Positions 15,001-19,443 of a stretch of DNA of 19,443 nt are shown piece by piece. This DNA is from Clostridiales bacterium (GTDB lineage: Bacteria; Bacillota_E; Sulfobacillia; Sulfobacillales; JAIMBI01). The position numbers were made by a program, and so were the translations under genes. The stretch covers positions 1 to 19,443 of the forward strand of contig DAHVOH010000062.1 in assembly GCA_027318915.1 (NCBI GenBank), in the 5' to 3' direction. How positions within the stretch are numbered: position 1 is the first letter of the stretch; each line of letters begins with the position of its first letter. Below the pieces are notes generated by a model. It did no database searches. It was not told the origin of the DNA and saw only the letters and a program-made list of their open reading frames with translations.

Positions 15001-16260
15001 TCAGAGTTTGCTCATCAAAAACTCAGCCAGCGGCATGCCCCAGTTGGGTACTTTGCCGCGGGTTCGAAAGAACAGGTCCTTATACTGCTGCTTGAGCAAA
15101 TACGGGAGCCGACCGACGGTGAGCTGCTGCTTGCTGCCTCCGTACCATGCATCCGAATTGATGGCAAACGCATGCTGCCCGTCCATGTCGCCGATGCAAT
15201 TGACACTGGGTCGAAACGGCAGGTCGGCTCGTTCGGCCGACAAGCGGCCCATATCCTTGGCGATTTGGCGTGCCACCACTTCGGCGCTCAGGTGCGCCAG
15301 CCAGCCCAGCTTGGGCACGGTCAGGGCCGCCGCGTCACCCGCCGCAAACACGTTGTGGTATTGGGGATGGCGCATGGTGCGGTCCGTCAGAATGAAGCCC
15401 TGGTCGTCGCTGATGGGAAGGCCTTTCAGAAACGGATGCGGTACCCAGTCCGGGAAGATCACCTTGAGTTCCGCTTCCAGCTGTCGCCCGTCCGCAAATT
15501 CGATGCCTTCGGCGGTCAAACGCACAATGTCCTGGGTGCCGTTCCAGTAGTGGTAGCCCAGCTTGCCCGCCAGCGCCAACAGCTGCTCCACCACCGCGCT
15601 GCCCGCATCCTCCGCTATCATGGCCCCCGGCGTAAAGACGGTCACCAATTCGGGTCCCCCGTGTCCGTGTTCCTTCAGCCACGATCCCAGCGCCAGCGTG
15701 ACCTCCACCGGCGGTCCCTCGCAGGCCGCGTCGGCCGTTGGGATCAGATCGCGGCTCATGGTGCCCTGGTGAAAGCGCGCCGACCCGACCGCGGCCGGGC
15801 CGCCCCGATATTCATGGTAGAGGTAATGGCGGAGCCGGTTGCCGTAAAAGGTGTCGGACACGGTGTGGCCGTATTCGGCGAAGCCCTCGATGCGGTCGTA
15901 GGCGAGGCGGGCTCCCAGCGCCACCACCACATAGTCATAGTGCATCTGGGCTTCCGGGGCGCCGGGACGCTCGGTCGGCAGGAAGCGCACGGTCTGGGTG
16001 TCGACGTCCAAACCGGTCACCTCACCGGGAACAAAGAGCGAGCCATCCTCCGCCAGCACCGGCGCGATATCCATGAACATCGACCGCGCAGGATCCTTGT
16101 TCGCAAAAACCTCAAGACCGATGTTGGGCACAAACAGCAAGTAGGGTTTCCGGTCAATCACCGTGATGTCCACCGCATCACCGGCCAGTCGGCGCAGCTG
16201 CTGAGCCGCCTCCAGACCGGCGAAATTGCCGCCCAAAATGACCACGGATGGTTTGGCCAC
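15001..16260 (-). CDS. FAD-dependent oxidoreductase, sulfide:quinone reductase/NDH-2-like
   Basis: A 419-residue flavoprotein of the two-dinucleotide-binding-domain family. Residues 6-15 (VVILGGNFAG) are the N-terminal FAD loop, with Asp36 in TVIDRKPY binding the ribose. NVFAAGDAA (303-311) is the second FAD motif. The C-terminal LPYLLKQQYKDLFFR...GMPLAEFL resembles the amphipathic membrane-binding helices of SQR. Cys180 in ACEGPPVEV aligns with the C-x-GP-x-x-E cysteine (C160 in Acidithiobacillus SQR). The position of the partner cysteine (C356) reads LKGLPISDDQGF without Cys, and another Cys, Cys355, occurs only later. Canonical sulfide oxidation is therefore uncertain; an NDH-2-like or other quinone-linked role is possible. 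GTG 16260 has GAGGAGG 8 bases upstream. A good promoter lies about 100 bases before the start. Confidence 0.75.
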   Translation of the reverse strand: MAKPSVVILGGNFAGLEAAQQLRRLAGDAVDITVIDRKPYLLFVPNIGLEVFANKDPARSMFMDIAPVLAEDGSLFVPGEVTGLDVDTQTVRFLPTERPGAPEAQMHYDYVVVALGARLAYDRIEGFAEYGHTVSDTFYGNRLRHYLYHEYRGGPAAVGSARFHQGTMSRDLIPTADAACEGPPVEVTLALGSWLKEHGHGGPELVTVFTPGAMIAEDAGSAVVEQLLALAGKLGYHYWNGTQDIVRLTAEGIEFADGRQLEAELKVIFPDWVPHPFLKGLPISDDQGFILTDRTMRHPQYHNVFAAGDAAALTVPKLGWLAHLSAEVVARQIAKDMGRLSAERADLPFRPSVNCIGDMDGQHAFAINSDAWYGGSKQQLTVGRLPYLLKQQYKDLFFRTRGKVPNWGMPLAEFLMSKL

Positions 16261-16722
16261 GTTCTCCGCCTCCTCAGATCTGTCTCTCCGACCGGGCGGC
16301 CGGCGACAAGACGCCGCCGCCACCGCGTCATCGCGAGACCCGTCACTGTCGCTATTGTCCCACGCCGCCCAGTTTCTGTCACACCGGTGCGGCGGAACCG
16401 GGCCGATCAGTCGACTCCCCCGGCCACAGCCGCCCACGCCCGAGCCTCCGTCCTTTACGGAAGCCGAAACAATCGTCCCCGTCGGCGCCTGCCCCGATCG
16501 TCTCGGGACTTCGGCGACAGCGGGCGTTTCGACAAGTCATTCGCGAGACGCCTACCATCCGCCACGACCCGAATCGATGAAGAGGCAGCGTCAGTTTCGA
16601 AAGGTCGCAATCCCAGGCAAGCGCGCGACATTCGGCACTGGCTGTAACCCCTTCGCGCCACGGCGGCGTTCACTCTGTAGAATCAGAGCGCGTCGACCGT
16701 CCAAGGGAGGTGAACAAGCCGA
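16261..16722. other. 462-base divergent intergenic region
   Basis: This region lies between the divergent flavoprotein and L,D-transpeptidase genes; no gene is seen. It holds the minus-strand promoter at 16354-16382. A perfect 7-base inverted repeat, CGTCTCG (16499-16505) and CGAGACG (16544-16550), encloses 38 bases and is of unknown role. A -10-like TAGAAT (16678-16683) lies shortly before the transpeptidase ribosome binding site but has no good -35. Confidence 0.45.
16354..16382 (-). promoter_or_regulatory. sigma-70-type promoter of the flavoprotein gene
   Basis: On the minus strand, GTGACA (16382-16377, five of six -35 matches), an exact 17-base spacer and GACAAT (16359-16354, four of six -10 matches) lie about 94 bases upstream of GTG 16260. 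Spacing and position are good; activity is untested. Confidence 0.5.
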
Positions 16723-18330
16723 ATGGCAACAGGCGTGCCTCCGCGGCGGCTTCGACACAAAGCGAGCCCTCCCGCCCGGCATTGGTGGTGGCTGGGCGTT
16801 TTGCCCGTGCTGGCCGCGGCCTTGCTGTGGGGCATCTCCCCGCACGCGCGTCTCTCCACGAGCAGCCGCGGATTGGCCCGCATCACCCTCTATGGGGTGG
16901 CCGTACATGTGGCCGGTGCACAACTGCAGTGGGGGCAAGGCCATACGCTGCTCGTCCAGGATCGTCGGGGCGTGCTATGGCCCGGCGGCTCGGTGGCACC
17001 CGGCCAAGTCGTTACCCTGACCGTCCATCTCGCCGGGATTGCCGGGTGGCCCACAACCATTCGCCAAGTGCTCACCACGCCTCCTACGCCGCACTTGGCC
17101 GCCACCACCCTGGACATCCCGCTCGGGCATCCCGCCGACGTCCCGTGGACCGCTCCGGTAAGCGCAGTGTCCGTCGTGAGCGCGGGACCGTCCACCACGC
17201 TGTCGGTGCCCGCCGCCTTGGTGCCGCTCGGACCCCGACAGACCGTCCCCGGTCAGACCGGCACGTGGACGCTCAGGGTCCAGGCCCGGCCATGGGAAAA
17301 GCCGGTCGTTGCCGGGACGCTCCGGTGGCGTACAGTGCCCTGGCTGCACGTCCGCCTAACTGCCAAAGCGAACCCCACGGACGCGACGCCGCTCCTGACC
17401 CTCGAGTGGTCGGCGCCGCTTGCCCATCCCGACTTTCGGGAGTGGCGCCTCAGTCCCTCCCTGCCCGGACAGTGGCGCCAAGTCTCCGGCACCGTCTACA
17501 CATTTGCCACCACCGCGCCCCTGCCACCCGATACACGCCTCACCGTCTCGGTTCGCGGCGGCACCGAAGGCCCCCATGCGGAGGACGGGTCGTTTCTGGC
17601 CCGGTCCCCGGATCTGACGTGGACGACACCTCCGGGCCTGTCGGTTCGGCTCCAGGAGTGGCTGGCGCAACTGGGCTATCTGCCGGTGACGTGGACGCCC
17701 GCTTCCGCACCGTCGCCGACTTGGGCCTCGGTATACGACCCGCCCGCCGGCAGTTTTTCCTGGGCGTACCCCAACGTGCCTGTCCCCCTGCAGCGCCTGT
17801 GGGATCCGGGGAACTGGAACGTCATGGTGCAAGGCGCCATGATGCATTTCGAGCACCACATGAACCTCCCCCAAACCATCGGGCCCACACGCGCCGTCTG
17901 GGTGGCCCTGCGCGCAGCCGTCCGCGATGATGACGCCGTCAGCACCGGGTACAGCTACGCCTATGTGTCGGAAACGGAGCCGGAGCAGCTTTGGCTCTGG
18001 AAGGATGGCACCGTGCTGGTGCACACGCTGGCCAACACCGGCATTCCCGCCACGCCCACCTCTCTCGGCACCTATCCCGTGTACCAGAAGCTCCCCTTTC
18101 AAATCATGCGGGGCACCAACCCGAACGGGGTGCCCTATGCCGACCCGGTGCACTGGATCAACTATTTCTGGGGCAGCGAGGCGGTGCACGGCTTCGTCCG
18201 CGCCGCCTACGGCTTTCCGCAGAGCCTCGGTTGTGTCGAACTGCCGCTGGATGTCGCCGAAACCGTCTACAACAACTTGCCCTACGGGTCTTTGGTGACG
18301 GTAGCCCCGCCGGGGTCCGGCGCGATTTAG
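16723..18330 (+). CDS. exported YkuD-family L,D-transpeptidase
   Basis: A 535-residue envelope enzyme that would form 3-3 peptidoglycan cross-links or attach proteins to the wall. Residues 1-19 are basic and 20-38 form an uncleaved membrane anchor or signal peptide. Residues about 45-300 are Thr/Val/Pro-rich repeats of Ig-like beta domains. LSVRLQEWLAQLGYLP (306-321) and VQGAMMHFEHHMNLP (369-383) look like the two halves of a peptidoglycan-binding domain separated by about 47 residues. The YkuD domain (about 405-528) has HGFVRAAYGFPQSLGCVELP: His489, Ser501 and the nucleophile Cys504. ATG 16723 follows GGGAGGTGA at about 9 bases. The gene is divergent from the flavoprotein. The family is certain; the cross-linking partner is not. 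Confidence 0.92.
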   Translation: MATGVPPRRLRHKASPPARHWWWLGVLPVLAAALLWGISPHARLSTSSRGLARITLYGVAVHVAGAQLQWGQGHTLLVQDRRGVLWPGGSVAPGQVVTLTVHLAGIAGWPTTIRQVLTTPPTPHLAATTLDIPLGHPADVPWTAPVSAVSVVSAGPSTTLSVPAALVPLGPRQTVPGQTGTWTLRVQARPWEKPVVAGTLRWRTVPWLHVRLTAKANPTDATPLLTLEWSAPLAHPDFREWRLSPSLPGQWRQVSGTVYTFATTAPLPPDTRLTVSVRGGTEGPHAEDGSFLARSPDLTWTTPPGLSVRLQEWLAQLGYLPVTWTPASAPSPTWASVYDPPAGSFSWAYPNVPVPLQRLWDPGNWNVMVQGAMMHFEHHMNLPQTIGPTRAVWVALRAAVRDDDAVSTGYSYAYVSETEPEQLWLWKDGTVLVHTLANTGIPATPTSLGTYPVYQKLPFQIMRGTNPNGVPYADPVHWINYFWGSEAVHGFVRAAYGFPQSLGCVELPLDVAETVYNNLPYGSLVTVAPPGSGAI

Positions 18331-18341
18331 GTGCCCGACCC

Positions 18342-18365
18342 CGCCGTGGCATGACCGGCACGGCG
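18342..18365 (+). terminator. hairpin after the L,D-transpeptidase gene
   Basis: CGCCGTG (18342-18348) pairs perfectly with CACGGCG (18359-18365) around a 10-base loop, 11 bases past the stop. No U-tract follows. A second bulged stem (18380-18395 with 18420-18429) lies beyond it and may belong to the terminator or to the IS110 flank. Confidence 0.4.
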
Positions 18366-18472
18366 CCGCTCCCGCTAAGTTAGACTGAATCCACGTCCTG
18401 ATCTTTGAGTCCCTTCTGCCGTGGTCTAAAAGAAGAAGGGGAATCCGTTGTGCTCGAATCCCTTTGGTAGGT

Positions 18473-18607
18473 TCCGGGTCAGGTTCAGCCCCTCCCAGCC
18501 GCTTTAACGGCCCGACGGAGACCAGCCGACCCGGACGCCCTTGGGGCCTCTGGGCCCCCAGACGGTGACGCTGGATCGACAGCCGCCCGGTGAGCGGGCT
18601 GGGGCGG
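18473..18607 (+). ncRNA. candidate IS110 bridge RNA (seekRNA) region
   Basis: The non-coding stretch before the IS110 transposase folds by eye into consecutive stems. TCCGGGTC (18473-18480) pairs with GACCCGGA (18528-18535) and encloses a hairpin (GCCG 18498-18501 with CGGC 18508-18511) plus unpaired sequence. GGGGCC (18543-18548) pairs with GGCCCC (18553-18558). CCGCCC (18583-18588) pairs with GGGCGG (18602-18607). IS110-group elements encode a structured bridge RNA with target- and donor-binding loops in this position upstream of the recombinase. The match here is by position and structure only; the loops cannot be assigned without the element ends. Confidence 0.4.
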
Positions 18608-18648
18608 AGGCCGGTTCCGATGCTCCGAAACGGAGAGGATGGGTCCTG

Positions 18649-19443
18649 TTGTCTGGCGGCATTGATTGGGCGGAAACCCACCCCCATCAAGTCTGTCTGA
18701 TGCGCGAGGACACGGTGGTCGCCGAGCGGCGGGTGCCCAATACCGCCGCCGGACGGCGGCGTCGGCTGCAGACCATCACCACGGAGGAGGCGGCCGTCGC
18801 AGCGGTCCTCATCGCGGTCGGACGCCCGGATACTCCGGTCGTGGACGGCCTGGTGGGGGCGGGCTACACGGTCAACGCCATCACCCCCCAGGTCATGGAG
18901 CGCTATCGCGACCGCGTGGCCCTGGGCGGGACGAAACCCGACCGCCTGGATGCCCGGTGCTGGGCGGGCGGCCCGCGCACGGATCGCGCCGCGTATCGCC
19001 CCCTGGTGGCCGAGAGCGCGCGGACGCGGGCACTGCGCCTCGTGACGCGGGACCTGGCGGAGCGCGAGAAGACCCAGACGATGCGGGCCCATCAGCTGCG
19101 GGCGGCGCTCTTGGCGGCGTGCCCCGCCGCGGTCGCGGCCTTCCGGGATCGGACGGCCCCGTCCACTCTGGGCTTCCTCCGCACGTATCCCACCCGGGAC
19201 GCCGCCCAGGCGGCCGACGCGAACCTCACCGCGGTGCTCAAGCGCCATGGGTACAGCCGTCCGGGCCGCAAACGGCCCGCTCTCCGGCAAGCCTTGGCCC
19301 CCGAACCGTTGCCGGTCGATGCGGCCGTCGTCCAGGCCAAGCCGTGGCTCCTCACGACCTTGGCCGAGACGTTGCTCACGTTGCCCCAGCAGATTCGGGC
19401 CTCGGACCAGCGGCTGAAAGAGCTTTTTAGCGACCATCCGGAC
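18649..19443 (+). pseudogene. IS110-family DEDD transposase, truncated by the window, probably inactive
   Basis: At least 265 residues from TTG 18649, with GGAGAGG about 10 bases upstream. The N-terminal RuvC-like domain begins GGIDWAETHPHQVCL with catalytic Asp6 and has DGLVGAGYTVNAITPQVMER and GGTKPDRLDA with Asp98 and Asp101. The expected catalytic Glu of the IERPD-type motif reads IAVGRPD, so Gly58 replaces Glu through what looks like a single GAA-to-GGA change. Just after Asp101 the usual DARVLADALRTD reads DARCWAGGPRTD, which a lost G followed by a gained G would produce. Both changes suggest decay. The C-terminal transposase_20 domain, with its essential Ser, lies beyond the window. 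The frame has no stop within the window. Confidence 0.75.

Larger units (their letters stand above)
18430..19443 (+). mobile_element. IS110-family insertion sequence, right part off the window
   Basis: The element is identified from its DEDD transposase and its structured 5' region. The left boundary is approximate: IS110 elements lack clear terminal inverted repeats, and the right end is outside the window. The L,D-transpeptidase gene ends about 100 bases to the left and appears intact. Confidence 0.55.

Noticed and set aside
16255..16437. Longer N-terminus for the flavoprotein
   Set aside because: The frame is open upstream, but those residues are Arg/Asp-rich without a ribosome binding site. 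GTG 16260 has an excellent one and places the FAD-binding strand at the N-terminus, as in the family. The promoter also lies inside the extension.
14710..16647. Long plus-strand open frame (645 codons)
   Set aside because: It lies antisense to the flavoprotein gene, whose motifs are unmistakable on the minus strand.
18445..18475. tRNA-like T-loop (CTCGAATCCC)
   Set aside because: No matching acceptor, D-arm or anticodon arm can be built upstream, so it is a chance resemblance.
18666..19430. Plus-strand open frame of 254 codons at the right end
   Set aside because: It is the shifted frame of the IS110 transposase; the conserved motifs (GIDWAE, TKPDRLDA) are in the frame starting at 18649.
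17356..19437. Long minus-strand open frame (693 codons)
   Set aside because: It is antisense to both the YkuD transpeptidase and the IS110 transposase, and its translation is low-complexity His/Arg/Gly-rich.
1..19443. CRISPR array, rRNA or tRNA genes
   Set aside because: No regularly spaced direct repeats, rRNA core sequences or complete tRNA cloverleaf were seen on either strand.

Overview
The window is GC-rich, densely coded bacterial DNA. Most starts are GTG or ATG behind strong GGAGG-type ribosome binding sites, and it carries a B12-dependent ribonucleotide reductase, NrdR, a YkuD L,D-transpeptidase, an Flp-type pilin and GT-C membrane glycosyltransferases. The gene content and Shine-Dalgarno strength suggest a high-GC, deep-branching Firmicute (Sulfobacillus/Thermaerobacter-like). 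This is an inference; no rRNA or other phylogenetic marker is present.

Layout. Both edges are insertion sequences. At the left is an IS1634-like (IS4 superfamily) element on the minus strand, with two frameshifts in its transposase (1-1668). At the right is an IS110-family element on the plus strand, truncated by the window, with a catalytic Glu replaced and a structured 5' non-coding region that could be its bridge RNA (about 18473-19443). Between them lie: a cytoplasmic regulator joining a LuxR/GerE-like HTH to a degenerate GGDEF domain (minus, 1999-2721); a multi-pass exosortase with a C-terminal extracytoplasmic domain (minus, 3100-4728); an orphan Flp pilin (plus, 5310-5504); a small surface protein with a promoter so close to its ATG that the transcript should be nearly leaderless (plus, 5806-6267); a small basic protein of unknown function (minus, 6405-6791); nrdR and nrdJ (plus, 6918-11856); two tandem paralogous GT87-like membrane glycosyltransferases (minus, 11982-14634); an SQR/NDH-2-like flavoprotein (minus, 15001-16260); and a secreted YkuD L,D-transpeptidase (plus, 16723-18330).

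How the genes may work together. NrdR and NrdJ form a deoxynucleotide-synthesis unit. NrdJ carries two inteins, each inserted immediately before an active-site cysteine (equivalents of E. coli C225 and C439), so the enzyme cannot work until both have spliced. The first intein ends in Arg-Gln rather than His-Asn, and both contain LAGLIDADG endonuclease remnants that have lost a catalytic acid. The cluster at 1999-6267 looks like a cell-surface locus: exosortase, pilin, and a signal-peptide protein whose C-terminus (short linker, one membrane helix, Arg-rich tail) resembles a protein-sorting signal. The glycosyltransferases and the L,D-transpeptidase are further envelope functions. The most novel candidate is this exosortase with its possible neighbouring substrate, next to an HTH/pseudo-GGDEF regulator.

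Limits. All calls rest on reading sequence and translations by eye. No similarity search, structure prediction or folding was run. Terminator calls are inverted repeats without clear U-tracts and are tentative.
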